Assembly: GCF_000807775.2 (NCBI RefSeq)
Contig: NZ_CP047385.1
Coordinates: forward strand, 3,038,001 to 3,102,000
Reading direction: 5' to 3'
From: Pandoraea fibrosis
GTDB lineage: Bacteria; Pseudomonadota; Gammaproteobacteria; Burkholderiales; Burkholderiaceae
Length of the DNA stretch: 64,000 bases
The notes beneath the pieces are model-generated. The model ran no database searches. It saw nothing but the letters and a program-made list of their open reading frames with translations, and was not told where the DNA came from. Of this stretch, positions 55,397 to 64,000 are shown piece after piece; position 1 is the stretch's first letter; each line of letters opens with the position of its first letter. Position numbers and translations under genes: made by a program.

Positions 55397-56440
55397 ATGA
55401 ACCTGACGTCGCTGTCGTCCTTGATGTCGTCTGAACCGCATCTGTGGATGATGTTGGGCCTGCTGATGGTTGCGGCCGGATTGCTGCTGGGCGCGTCGGC
55501 CATTTTGCTGCGCGCGGTGCGGCAGGGACGTAGCGAACGCATGATCGATCAGGTGCTGGCAAACCGTCAGCAACAGGCGCTGGCGGCGTTGCGTGCCGCG
55601 ACGGCTTCGGGCGGATTGCGTGCGCAGGGCGATGACGAAGGCGCGCAGACGATCGACGGTGGGCAGCGGGGGTGGCGCTCGCTCATCGACCGCGCGTCGG
55701 CACTTGGCAAGCAGTGGTCGGAGACGCGCCTCGGGCAGCATCTGATCGCCGCCGAAGATCGGTTGTTACTCGCGCAATGTGGTTACGACAGCGTGCGGGC
55801 CAAATCGCTCTTTCTGTTCGCCCGGGTGGCGCTGGCCGTGACGCTGCCGTTGCTTGTCTGGCTGTGGTTTCCCGGGGGCGGCGGCCTTGGCACGATTTTG
55901 CGTTTGATCGGCGCGGCCGGAGCCGGGCTGCTCGCCCCGAAGTTCTACGTGCAGCGCAAGGCAGGACAGCGCCGTCGCGATCTGGTCGAGGAACTGCCGC
56001 TGCTCATCGATTTGCTGCGCTTGTTGCAAGGCGTGGGGCTGTCGATGGATCAAAGCTTGTACGTGGTGGTTTCCGACTTCCGCGAGGTGCTGCCGATTCT
56101 GTCCAAGGAGTTCGAGAACGCCAACCGCCAGCACGCCTCGGGGCGCGGGCGCGAGGCATCGATGGGCCGGCTGCGCGAAGTCTACGACAACGACGATCTG
56201 CGCGCGCTGGTCCGCCTGATCGTGCAGGTCGAGCAACACGGCGGTGCGGTACAGGAACCGCTGCAACAGTTCAGTGACCGTCTGCGCGAGCAACGCCGCC
56301 AGACGATGAAAGAGCGCATCGGCAAGCTCACCGTGAAGATGACGTTGGCGATGATGCTGACCCTCCTGCCTGCACTGATGCTGGTGGTTGCAGGCCCGGC
56401 GATTCTGTCGCTGACCAAATCGATGGAGGCCATGCAGTGA
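55397..56440 (+). CDS. tadC: Tad inner-membrane platform protein TadC
   Basis: Protein of 347 aa. ATG 55397 gives MNLTSLSSLMSSEPHLWMML with a first helix right after. The T2SSF domain has EELPLLIDLLRLLQGVGLSM and VQVEQHGGAVQEPLQQFSDR; there are about four helices in all. Its stop overlaps the start of tadD. Confidence 0.93.
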   Translation: MNLTSLSSLMSSEPHLWMMLGLLMVAAGLLLGASAILLRAVRQGRSERMIDQVLANRQQQALAALRAATASGGLRAQGDDEGAQTIDGGQRGWRSLIDRASALGKQWSETRLGQHLIAAEDRLLLAQCGYDSVRAKSLFLFARVALAVTLPLLVWLWFPGGGGLGTILRLIGAAGAGLLAPKFYVQRKAGQRRRDLVEELPLLIDLLRLLQGVGLSMDQSLYVVVSDFREVLPILSKEFENANRQHASGRGREASMGRLREVYDNDDLRALVRLIVQVEQHGGAVQEPLQQFSDRLREQRRQTMKERIGKLTVKMTLAMMLTLLPALMLVVAGPAILSLTKSMEAMQ

Positions 56441-57585
56441 CTATGCCAATTCCGACACCGCTGCACTCGGGCACTGTGGCGATGACTGGTGTCCGACACG
56501 ACCACAAGACCGGACGCGCGATTCGCGTGATGACGGGCTCGTTCATCGCTGCACTGTGCGCGGCAACGCTCGCCGGATGCGGTGGGCCGCGCATTGGCGG
56601 ATATGGTGCGCCCTCGGCTGCCGCGCTGATGCAGGCGCAGCAGAACGACGAGGAGAAGGCCAAGGCCGCCAAGCCGGACTCGCGTGAGCTGTATCTGTCG
56701 ATGATTCGTCAGATGCAGGAGCAGGGCTCGTATTTTGCGTCGCTCGCGCACATCGAACAGTTCCGTATTCAGTACGGCAGCGCTCCGGATATCGACATTC
56801 TGCGAGCCGATGCCCTGCGCGAGACCGGGCAACCTGAAGCTGCCGAGCAGGCGTACCGCACGTTGCTGAGCGGTAACGAAGCCGCTGCGGCGTGGCATGG
56901 ACTCGGGCTGGTAGCGGCGCAGCGCAAGGATTACGCGGCGGCGGCGCAGTCGTTGCGCGAAGCGGTGTCGCGCGCGCCGACGGAGGCCTTCTATCTGAGC
57001 GATCTCGGCTTCGCGCTGTTGAACAACGGCGATACCGGCGCGGCACGCGTGCCGCTGGCGCAGGCGGCCGAGTTGCGGCCCGACAGCCGCAAGGTGCTCA
57101 GCAATCTGGCGGTGTACCTCGTGGTAACGGGCGAGCGCTCGCGTGCCGACGACATGATGATGCGCGCGAAGATGCCGCAGGCCACGCGCGACGCGATCGA
57201 CAAGCTCGCCGCCGATATCAGCGCGCAGGTGAAAGCCCGTCGGGCGGCTGCGAGTGCCACCGCCGCACGTGCCGCTGCGCAAGCCGCAGCGACGATTGCA
57301 CCCCCGATGGGGGTATCGACGTCGTCGGCGACTTCGCCTACCGTGTTGCCATCCGCTTCGTCGTCAGCGTCGCCTGTGCAGGGCGGGGCGGGAAGCCTCG
57401 GTGGGACTGGCGCTATCGATGGCCCCGTGGTTGTGCGTCTGACCTCGGGCAGCGATTCGGGCACGGGACAAACCAAAACGCAGGGCAAGGCCACAACGAC
57501 GGACGCCAAGCTGGCGCGTGCCGGAGATGCGACGCGCAGCGACATGCCGACGTCGATGCTCGATCGCTTTGGTCATTCCCAATGA
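56437..57585 (+). CDS. tadD: TPR lipoprotein TadD
   Basis: Protein of 382 aa from GTG 56437 (ATG 56443 also possible), overlapping the tadC stop. A lipobox AATLAGC lies unusually far in (about residue 48), so an internal start at ATG 56530, giving MTGSFIAALCAATLAGC, is plausible. TPR units include ADALRETGQPEAAEQAYRTL and AWHGLGLVAAQRKDYAAAAQ. The C-terminal 120 residues are Ala/Ser/Gly rich. TadD is an outer-membrane lipoprotein aiding secretin assembly. Confidence 0.88.
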   Translation: MTMPIPTPLHSGTVAMTGVRHDHKTGRAIRVMTGSFIAALCAATLAGCGGPRIGGYGAPSAAALMQAQQNDEEKAKAAKPDSRELYLSMIRQMQEQGSYFASLAHIEQFRIQYGSAPDIDILRADALRETGQPEAAEQAYRTLLSGNEAAAAWHGLGLVAAQRKDYAAAAQSLREAVSRAPTEAFYLSDLGFALLNNGDTGAARVPLAQAAELRPDSRKVLSNLAVYLVVTGERSRADDMMMRAKMPQATRDAIDKLAADISAQVKARRAAASATAARAAAQAAATIAPPMGVSTSSATSPTVLPSASSSASPVQGGAGSLGGTGAIDGPVVVRLTSGSDSGTGQTKTQGKATTTDAKLARAGDATRSDMPTSMLDRFGHSQ

Positions 57586-57671
57586 AGCCATGAAGCTGTG
57601 AGGCAGTGCTTTCTCCATTCATGCACGGCGCAGAACATCAGATGCAAGTCACGCAATATCAGGGAGACGCG

Positions 57672-58256
57672 ATGATGGCAGTCCAGAAATTACAAGGAAA
57701 GTCGGGCTCCCGGCCGCTGCGGGTGGCGCAGCTTACCGTCGCGGCAATTGGGCTTTTGGCAGGCGTGGCCGTCGCGCAAAGCAACGCGCCGATCACCGGT
57801 TCGATGGGCAGTGCGGACGCCCGAAACGTGGCGGCCCCGGTGCAGGCGCAAGCCACTCCCGTGGTGCAGCAGATGCCTGCTGCCGGCGATGCCGGGCAGG
57901 CACAGGTAGCGCAGACCGCGCCGGCGGCACAACAATCACAAGCGAAATATGTGCCGCAAAACGTGGTTCGTCGAACTACGCCGCTGCGCGTCGGCGAGCA
58001 TGCTCGCGACGGCATGCTGGGCGACGAGACCGAAGGATTGCTCGCGCTGCAAGCCAGCAATCTCGCTGCCGGACCGGGTTTGCCGATGCTGGGGTCGACC
58101 GCCTCGCGTGCCTACAAACGCTATCTGGATAGCTTCAGTTATCCGATTCCCCAGTTCTATCCGACGATGATTCAGAGCGACAGCGGAAGCGGCGGGGGGG
58201 CTGGCGGTGGCGGCGGTGCTGCGCCGGCAGCGACGGGGGCTGGCGCGAGCCAGTGA
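57672..58256 (+). CDS. DUF3613 family protein in the Tad cluster
   Basis: Protein of 194 aa. ATG 57672 follows GGGAGACGC. A signal peptide ends near GVAVAQ. The C-terminal half has the DUF3613 pattern: RVGEHARDGMLGDETEGLLA, LPMLGSTASRAYKRYLDSFS and YPIPQFYP. Such genes recur in Burkholderiales Tad clusters, but the role is unknown. The tail is Gly/Ala rich. Confidence 0.8.
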   Translation: MMAVQKLQGKSGSRPLRVAQLTVAAIGLLAGVAVAQSNAPITGSMGSADARNVAAPVQAQATPVVQQMPAAGDAGQAQVAQTAPAAQQSQAKYVPQNVVRRTTPLRVGEHARDGMLGDETEGLLALQASNLAAGPGLPMLGSTASRAYKRYLDSFSYPIPQFYPTMIQSDSGSGGGAGGGGGAAPAATGAGASQ

Positions 58257-58262
58257 GGCGTC

Positions 58263-60365
58263 ATGACATCGCGTGCGCGTGTGCGCCAAATGGATCGCTC
58301 AACGCCTTCAATGCCTGAAACGCCTCCCGGCGGGCGGCAGCGTGGATCTGTGCCGGTCATGTCGCTCATCTTCGTGATCGTGGTGCTGATCCTCGCGTTT
58401 GCCCTCGACGCAGGCAACGCATTCATGCAGCGCCGCAATTTGCAGCGCGCCGCAGATATGGCAGCACTCGCGGGCGCGCAAACGCTTCCGGGCTGCGCCA
58501 ACACCACGTCGTTCGCCGCAGTAGCGTTGGCGAATGCGAACGCGAATATCAATGCGCCGACGCTGAAAGTGTCGTCGGCATGCGGCGTATGGACGTCGCC
58601 CGCCGCTAACGCGACCGGCCCGGGTACGTTCGTTGCCTCTACGCCGGGCAATGCGGCGAGCGGTAACGCCGTGTCGGTCACGCTGTCGCTGGACGTGCCG
58701 TCGTTCTTTGATATTGTCGGCACCCGCACGATCACCGCTAACGCTATTGCTCGCAAGGCTCCCCCAGTGGTGACGTTCACGGTCGATTCGGGGCTGCTCG
58801 CGCTTAACGCCAGTAATTCGCTCCTTGCCCCGTTGCTAACCCAAGTTGGACTTACGCCGACGGTTTATGTCGGTGCAGCTCAAAAGCTGGTCGGGGTCAA
58901 TATCACGCCGATGGGGTTGCTTCAGGCACTCGGGATCGGCGTGACAGGGGACATCGACGTCGGGACGCTATCGGGATTGGTCAATGCGAAGAGCCTCAAA
59001 ATTAGCGATTTGCTCCAAGTCACGAGAACCGCACTGGCGACGCAGAATGGTGCCCTTTCTTCATCGGTATCGGCTTTGGATGGTTTGATCAGCGTGATGG
59101 CGGGAGGGACAGGCAGTGTGATGTCATTGCCTGTCAAATTATTCGGGACCGCGACGACGCCGGGTATTTTGGCCAATATTGATATGGCGGGTGTGAGTGC
59201 CGCGAATGCGCTTACGGCAAACGTTGGCGTGGGTGATTTGATTACCGCTGCGATCATTGGGGGCAACGGAACAAACGCGATCAGTATTCCGTCACTTTCA
59301 ATTCTTGGCGGCACGGTGTCCGCCACCGCCAACGTGATTTCACCGCCTCAAATCGGTATCGGCGGTGTGGGGGCTCAGGCTACCTCTGCGCAAGTTCGCC
59401 TGGTTCTCGGCGTGAACACTACGGGAAGCCTGCTGGGCGGGATCTTGAGCGGGCTGAACACTTCGCTGTCGCTACCCCTGACACTGGAAGTCGCGCAGTC
59501 TACTGCAAAGGTTACAGCGCTCCAATGCGGTGCGGTTCCGTCCGCAACACTGACGGCAACGTCGGGGCTGGTGAATGTCTGCGTCGGTGAAGATCCCTCC
59601 GGAGCGACAGTTACCACGAGCACTAACAGTTGCACGACTGTTTTGACTCAGCGGACAAAGATCGCGCACTTGCTTGGACTGATCGACGTGAAGGCAAATG
59701 TCAATCTGTCGCTTGGAACTAACGCCGCCGGACCTCAACTGTTCTCCGGGCCGTTTCCACAGGTGTGGGGGCCGGTAGGAACGAGTGTGAATTTGAGTCA
59801 GATCGTGGGCGCGTTGCTGACCGGTTTGACGCTGGACGTCAGTGCTTCGGGGGCTGCTGCTACAGGAGACATCGGGTCGGGACTGGCAGGCAATGTTCCT
59901 GCGGCATTGGCTGGCAGTACGATCTCGACCGTCAATTCCTTCCTCAGTCAGGCGGCTAATGGCGTAAAGGGCTTGACAACCGGGTTGACGGCAACCCTCG
60001 GCGGGGTGCTGGCGCTCAACTTACCTCAGGTGGCCGGCGGCGTTACTGGTCTTCTTACGGGCCTGGGGAATACGTTAAACGGTATTGTGACCGGCCTGCT
60101 CGGTGGCGTTTCCGATTTCGTATGCAACTTGATGGGGAGCGGGGCGCAAAGCTGCCGAGCTTCAGCCATAGGCGGCTCCATCAGCACCAGTAATGTCTCC
60201 CCTGTACTCGGCAGCATTCTGTACACCTTGCTCAACCCGTTGCTCACACCGCTCAGCAACCTGTTGAACACGCTGCTCTCGTCGCTGGGGATCACCCTCG
60301 GCATGACGACGGTAACGGTAGACAGCATCGACTGCCAGAACGGCCTCGTACAACTCGTGCAGTAG
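58263..60365 (+). CDS. tadG: Very long TadG-like pilus assembly protein
   Basis: Protein of 700 aa. The N-terminus has the TadG/TadE-type membrane helix SVPVMSLIFVIVVLILAFAL followed by DAGNAFMQRRNLQRAADMAA and LAGAQ, the TadG-like domain. The rest is about 600 residues of Gly/Ala/Val/Thr/Leu-rich sequence with five or more cysteines. The C-terminal part, GGVTGLLTGLGNTLNGIVTG, resembles the lipoproteins at 40759-45930. The codon use in the middle is less GC-biased than in neighbouring tad genes. Likely anchored in the inner membrane with a large periplasmic part. Confidence 0.85.
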   Translation: MTSRARVRQMDRSTPSMPETPPGGRQRGSVPVMSLIFVIVVLILAFALDAGNAFMQRRNLQRAADMAALAGAQTLPGCANTTSFAAVALANANANINAPTLKVSSACGVWTSPAANATGPGTFVASTPGNAASGNAVSVTLSLDVPSFFDIVGTRTITANAIARKAPPVVTFTVDSGLLALNASNSLLAPLLTQVGLTPTVYVGAAQKLVGVNITPMGLLQALGIGVTGDIDVGTLSGLVNAKSLKISDLLQVTRTALATQNGALSSSVSALDGLISVMAGGTGSVMSLPVKLFGTATTPGILANIDMAGVSAANALTANVGVGDLITAAIIGGNGTNAISIPSLSILGGTVSATANVISPPQIGIGGVGAQATSAQVRLVLGVNTTGSLLGGILSGLNTSLSLPLTLEVAQSTAKVTALQCGAVPSATLTATSGLVNVCVGEDPSGATVTTSTNSCTTVLTQRTKIAHLLGLIDVKANVNLSLGTNAAGPQLFSGPFPQVWGPVGTSVNLSQIVGALLTGLTLDVSASGAAATGDIGSGLAGNVPAALAGSTISTVNSFLSQAANGVKGLTTGLTATLGGVLALNLPQVAGGVTGLLTGLGNTLNGIVTGLLGGVSDFVCNLMGSGAQSCRASAIGGSISTSNVSPVLGSILYTLLNPLLTPLSNLLNTLLSSLGITLGMTTVTVDSIDCQNGLVQLVQ

Positions 60366-60369
60366 CGAG

Positions 60370-60388
60370 GCCCCGCACGACGGGGCCA
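60370..60388 (+). other. Hairpin after tadG
   Basis: GGCCCCG/CGGGGCC with a 5-base loop, just after the tadG stop. No T run follows, so it is a weak or partial terminator. Confidence 0.45.
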
Positions 60389-60473
60389 CATCCGGAGCGC
60401 AAACGTAGCAAGACTGAAACATTGAACTTCACCATGACGACCGCAGAGTGCAGTCGTCGACCAGCGGACCAGC

Positions 60474-61871
60474 ATGAAAAGCAAGCCAGTACGTGAAGAT
60501 CTCGACGTGTACGTGTGGGAAGGCAAGTCGGACATTGCCGACCGTGTGGCGCATTGCCTTGCGAGCTTCGATATGGAAGTCATTCGCGCCGACGGCATGG
60601 ACCTGTCGCGCGAGCGTACCAAGACGCGGCCGTCCATCGCGGTGGTCAGCGTATCGGTGATCGAAGGCGCGTCGACCAATGCGCAGGAATGGCAACTGGG
60701 CCACGGCATGCCCGTGATCTGGGTCGCGACCACGCCGCGCGAGAACGATCCGCGCGTCTATCCGCCCGAATACAGCAACATCCTCACGCTCGACTTCTCC
60801 GGCGCGGAACTGCGCACGCTCATCTTCAAGCTCTCGGGCGCCATCGCCGAAGCCGACCGTGCACCGGCACCGGCCGACCCGCTCGTCGCCCAGTCGAGCG
60901 CGATGCTCGGGCTGCTCGCCGAAGTGGACGCCTTCGCCGACTGCGATTCGAACGTCCTCATCCACGGCGAGACCGGCGTGGGCAAGGAGCGCATCGCCCG
61001 GTTGCTGCACGACAAACAGAGTCATTACGGGCAGGGGCCTTTCGTTGCCGTGAACTGCGGCGCGATTCCCGACGGGCTGTTCGAGTCCCATTTCTTCGGT
61101 CATGCCAAAGGGGCCTTCACCGGCGCCCTGTATTCGCACAAGGGCTATTTCGAGCAGGCCAACGACGGCACGCTCTTTCTCGACGAAATTGGCGACCTGC
61201 CGCTGTACCAGCAGGTCAAGCTGTTGCGGGTGCTCGAAGACAGCGCCGTGACGCGTCTCGGGTCGGCGCAGCCGGTGAAGCTCGATTTCCGGCTGGTCGC
61301 GGCGACCAACAAGAACCTCAAGACGATGGTGCGCGACGAACTGTTCCGTGCCGATCTGTTCTATCGGCTCGCCGTGATCGAGCTGCATATTCCAAGCCTC
61401 GAAGAGCGCGGCCCCGTCGATAAGCTGGCTGTCTTCACGGCTTACCTCGGGAAGGTCGTGGGCGACAGCGAGGTGGGCGCCCAGGTGCCGCCATGGCTGC
61501 GCGAACTCGTCGAGGGCGGGGTGTTTCCCGGCAATGTTCGCGAGATGCGCAATATCGCCGAGCGCGTGGGCATCATCTACCGCCAGTTGGGCGGCTGGGA
61601 CGAACGGCGCATCCGCCCGATCTTCGACGCCCTGGCCATCGGCACGGTCGTTCGCAGCGACGATCCGTCACGCGGCGGGGCGCTTACCGATCGCGCCCGT
61701 TGGGACGCGACCGAGCGCGCCCGCATCGTCACGGCGCTCGACGCGAATGGCTGGCGGCGTCAGGACACGGCCAACGCCTTGGGCATCAGCCGCAAGGTGC
61801 TCTGGGAGAAAATGCGCAAGTATCAGATCCTCGGCAACGACTCGGAACTGGCCAACGAATACGAAGCGTGA
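60474..61871 (+). CDS. Sigma-54-dependent transcriptional activator
   Basis: Protein of 465 aa. The N-terminal 130 residues resemble a receiver fold, but the expected Asp after beta-3 is absent ([13 protein letters not shown]), so phosphorylation is unlikely. The AAA+ domain has Walker A GETGVGKE (about 165), the sigma-54-contact motif GAFTGA (about 213) and Walker [12 protein letters not shown] Fis-type HTH ends the protein ([20 protein letters not shown]). It follows the Tad genes directly. A likely target is the -24/-12 promoter of the lipoprotein operon; Tad genes themselves show no clear sigma-54 site. Confidence 0.93.
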   Translation: MKSKPVREDLDVYVWEGKSDIADRVAHCLASFDMEVIRADGMDLSRERTKTRPSIAVVSVSVIEGASTNAQEWQLGHGMPVIWVATTPRENDPRVYPPEYSNILTLDFSGAELRTLIFKLSGAIAEADRAPAPADPLVAQSSAMLGLLAEVDAFADCDSNVLIHGETGVGKERIARLLHDKQSHYGQGPFVAVNCGAIPDGLFESHFFGHAKGAFTGALYSHKGYFEQANDGTLFLDEIGDLPLYQQVKLLRVLEDSAVTRLGSAQPVKLDFRLVAATNKNLKTMVRDELFRADLFYRLAVIELHIPSLEERGPVDKLAVFTAYLGKVVGDSEVGAQVPPWLRELVEGGVFPGNVREMRNIAERVGIIYRQLGGWDERRIRPIFDALAIGTVVRSDDPSRGGALTDRARWDATERARIVTALDANGWRRQDTANALGISRKVLWEKMRKYQILGNDSELANEYEA

Positions 61872-62196
61872 ACCGATCCCCGTCTTTCGCGTGGGCAACG
61901 GCTTGATTTTCGTTGGCATGACGGGATTTGTCTGACAAGAGGGTTCCACCCGGAGGAACTCTCATGGACCCCGTAGTTGCGCGGTGTCAACAGATGAAAT
62001 CGGGCGGACACAATTGCGCATTCCCTGCTTGGAAGAGCGCGTCGCAATGGATAGAATTGTCGGCTATTGCGGGCATGCGGTTATCATTCCACAAATACGC
62101 AGGTCTCAGATCCTCGGGACGGAGTCCGGGGTGGCGATTGAATGCGACGAATAAGGGTCGTGAAACGATCCGGTCGATAACAGGAAAACAGATCAG
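61872..62196. other. Intergenic region before the DUF2968 gene
   Basis: No supported gene, RNA or terminator is seen. An open frame of 90 codons on the plus strand has no ribosome-binding site and no family resemblance. It should hold the promoter of the next gene. Confidence 0.4.
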
Positions 62197-62925
62197 ATGA
62201 AAATCAGTGATTGCCGGGGGCGGTTATGGTTGGGCGTGGGGGTGGCATGCCTGGCAGCCTGGGGAACGTCAGCGGGAGCGGCAGATGCCGTCAGGGATGT
62301 CACCGGTGCGACGCCCGCGCAACTCGCGGCTCCGGCAGTGCCTGCGCAATCGGCCGCGGCTCCGGCAACCGCCTCGGGGGCGATTCAGGAACTGCGCGAC
62401 CGGATCCAGAACAAGGAAGTGACCGAACTCCGCACGACCTACAACGGCCGTTACGGTGCAAGCCTGCTGTTCTATCCGCAGACGATGGGCTACTACGTTG
62501 CGCTGTTCCATGAAGGGCAGTTCTGGCGCGTGGTGAAGGTGAACAACGAGAAGAAGGCCGAAGCGCTGTACGGCGACTTCGTCCGCCAGACGCAGGTGCT
62601 CGCCGACGTCGAAATTCGTCGCATCAAGCTCGAAGCCCAGAAGGCGATGATGGAGCGTCAGCTTGCCGAGAGCGAAGCGCGCCTGAACGCGGTGCAGAGC
62701 GACCTGGCGATCCAGCGTCAGCAGGAGCAGGCACTGGCTCAAAACCAGCAGGCCGTGCGTGAGCAGGCTTCGGCACTGGAAACGGAACGCACCGCCGCGC
62801 GCATTCGCCTGACGGACCTGCAAGGCCAGATCCGCTCGCTGGAAGCCGAGCAGAACAGCGCCGATTCGGATCTCGTGCGCTCGGTCAAGGGCACCAGCAA
62901 CCGCAAGACGACGCGTCGTCATTAA
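62197..62925 (+). CDS. DUF2968 family exported coiled-coil protein
   Basis: Protein of 242 aa with a signal peptide ending near SAGAA. An Ala/Pro spacer is followed by the family core TELRTTYNGRYGASLLFYPQ, YYVALFHEGQFWRVVKVNN and VLADVEIRRIKLEAQKAMME. A long Gln/Glu/Ala-rich coiled coil follows, ending KTTRRH. The family is common in Burkholderiales and of unknown function. It is monocistronic, ending at a strong terminator. Confidence 0.82.
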   Translation: MKISDCRGRLWLGVGVACLAAWGTSAGAADAVRDVTGATPAQLAAPAVPAQSAAAPATASGAIQELRDRIQNKEVTELRTTYNGRYGASLLFYPQTMGYYVALFHEGQFWRVVKVNNEKKAEALYGDFVRQTQVLADVEIRRIKLEAQKAMMERQLAESEARLNAVQSDLAIQRQQEQALAQNQQAVREQASALETERTAARIRLTDLQGQIRSLEAEQNSADSDLVRSVKGTSNRKTTRRH

Positions 62926-62972
62926 GTGCGTTGCGCGTCGGCCGCCTGTCGGTCGACGTTTCAGAATATGGG

Positions 62973-63002
62973 AAAGCCGCCTTCATTCGGGCGGCTTTTT
63001 TC
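62973..63002 (+). terminator. Terminator after the DUF2968 gene
   Basis: Stem AAAGCCGCC/GGCGGCTTT, loop TTCATTCG, then a T run, about 50 bp after the stop. Confidence 0.9.
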
Positions 63003-63360
63003 ATGGGCGAGCGATGTGCAGCGTGGCCGGCAACGCCCGTCTGGCGGGGCGGTGCGCAGTTTCGCGCGTGGGCTTACACCCAATCGGCAGGACTGTCGAC
63101 ACGCGATTCGCACAGGATTGGTATATGTCTCGCATTTGCAACTCGAAAGGCGGTGCCGTGCGTAGGCTGCCGTCGCGCGAAGGGGAGGCTAAACCCTTGC
63201 TGTGTCGCGCTGGTCATGGGGCTCCGGCCGAATTATCCTAGCGGAGCCTGTCATGTAGAACGTCCGGTACTCAGCAACTGTCCGGACTGGCGAGGGAACC
63301 GGCGCCCAGTTAGAATAGCGCCCATTTTGTGCAGCGCAATAAAGCGATTACCCAAACCTT
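63003..63360. other. Intergenic region upstream of kup
   Basis: No supported gene or structured RNA is seen. It should contain the kup promoter. Open frames here lack ribosome-binding sites and resemblance to known proteins. Confidence 0.4.
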
Positions 63361-64000
63361 ATGACGCAAAACATACGACACGGGCAGCGCCCTCAGGCCA
63401 TGCCCGCGCTCATGGTGGCGGCCATCGGCGTGGTCTTCGGCGATATCGGCACCAGCCCGCTCTATGCGCTCAAGGAATGCTTCGATCCACAGCACGGCAT
63501 TCCGTTTAATCCGCAGGCCGTGTTCGGCATCATCTCGCTGCTGTTCTGGGCGTTGGTCATTGTGGTTTCCCTTAAGTACGTGCTGTTCGTGATGCGCGCG
63601 GACAACCGTGGCGAGGGGGGCGTGCTCGCGCTCATGGCGCTGAGCCTGCGCAGCGTGCGTGCCGGCAGCCGGTGGGCAACGGTGCTGATGATGCTCGGTA
63701 TGTTCGGCGCATGCATGTTCTACGGCGATGCGGTGATTACCCCGGCCATCTCGGTGATGTCGGCGGTCGAGGGGCTGGAGATCGCTGCACCGTCGCTATC
63801 GCGCTTTGTGCTGCCGATCACGATCGTCATTCTCATCATCCTGTTCTCGATGCAGAAGTCGGGGACGGCCAAGGTGGGCCGTCTCTTCGGGCCGGTGATG
63901 GTGACGTGGTTCGTGATTCTGGGCGTGCTAGGTGTGTACAACATCGTTGCCGCGCCGGAGATCATCAAGGCGATCAACCCGTACTACGGCATCCATTTCA
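63361..64000 (+). CDS. kup: Potassium transporter Kup, N-terminal part
   Basis: The first 213 codons are present; the gene runs off the window. ATG 63361 starts [20 protein letters not shown]. Kup motifs are [40 protein letters not shown] and [20 protein letters not shown]. It is an inner-membrane, proton-coupled potassium uptake protein of the KUP/HAK/KT family, normally about 630 aa. Confidence 0.95.
   Translation, partial: MTQNIRHGQRPQAMPALMVAAIGVVFGDIGTSPLYALKECFDPQHGIPFNPQAVFGIISLLFWALVIVVSLKYVLFVMRADNRGEGGVLALMALSLRSVRAGSRWATVLMMLGMFGACMFYGDAVITPAISVMSAVEGLEIAAPSLSRFVLPITIVILIILFSMQKSGTAKVGRLFGPVMVTWFVILGVLGVYNIVAAPEIIKAINPYYGIHF

Overview
The window reads as chromosomal DNA of a high-GC betaproteobacterium, most likely a Burkholderiaceae member close to Pandoraea or Burkholderia. 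The basis is inference from gene content: a cysI-DUF934 pair, a sucA-sucB-lpdA operon with an E3 of the betaproteobacterial type, gshA of the gamma/beta type, DUF2968 and DUF3613 proteins, and a tRNA-Pro(GGG). No database search was run, so genus is only a suggestion.

Layout. 1-645: end of a sulfite reductase gene and its DUF934 partner. 886-9477: a lower-GC chaperone-usher fimbrial locus with four subunit genes on the minus strand and two subunits, chaperone and usher on the plus strand, split by a 1.2 kb AT-rich control region. 9844-13545: a large autotransporter. 13647-14047: a frameshifted cupin-regulator remnant and tRNA-Pro. 14283-26637: acyl-CoA synthetase, TauE/SafE-type permease, gshA, azlCD, PBP1A, a LysE-type exporter, a TPR protein, a chemoreceptor and a small lipoprotein. 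26823-30463: a second sulfite reductase, cysJ-cysI. 31017-37946: sucA-sucB-lpdA and zapE. 38069-40472: four small exported or membrane proteins. 40759-46282: a minus-strand operon of three glycine-rich repetitive lipoproteins, a MarR regulator and a small leader gene. 47304-61871: a full Tad (Flp type IVb) pilus cluster ending in a sigma-54 activator. 62197-64000: a DUF2968 protein and the start of kup.

The most notable feature lies between the lipoprotein operon and the Tad cluster. A close match to a -24/-12 sigma-54 promoter (TTGGCACAGCTCTTGCGG, minus strand, 46341-46324) sits about 40 bp upstream of the leader gene. About 200-235 bp further upstream are three tandem 12-bp units (46525-46560), the last a perfect palindrome, placed like an activator binding site. 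The Tad cluster ends in a sigma-54 activator with no visible phosphoacceptor aspartate. This suggests a sigma-54-controlled surface system in which unusual TGLLG-repeat lipoproteins are co-regulated with, or counter-regulated against, Tad pili. TadG carries similar TGLLG-type repeats at its C-terminus.

The window is rich in surface structures: chaperone-usher fimbriae, an autotransporter, Tad pili and repeat lipoproteins. Around them is ordinary metabolism: sulfur assimilation, the 2-oxoglutarate dehydrogenase complex, glutathione synthesis and cell-wall synthesis.
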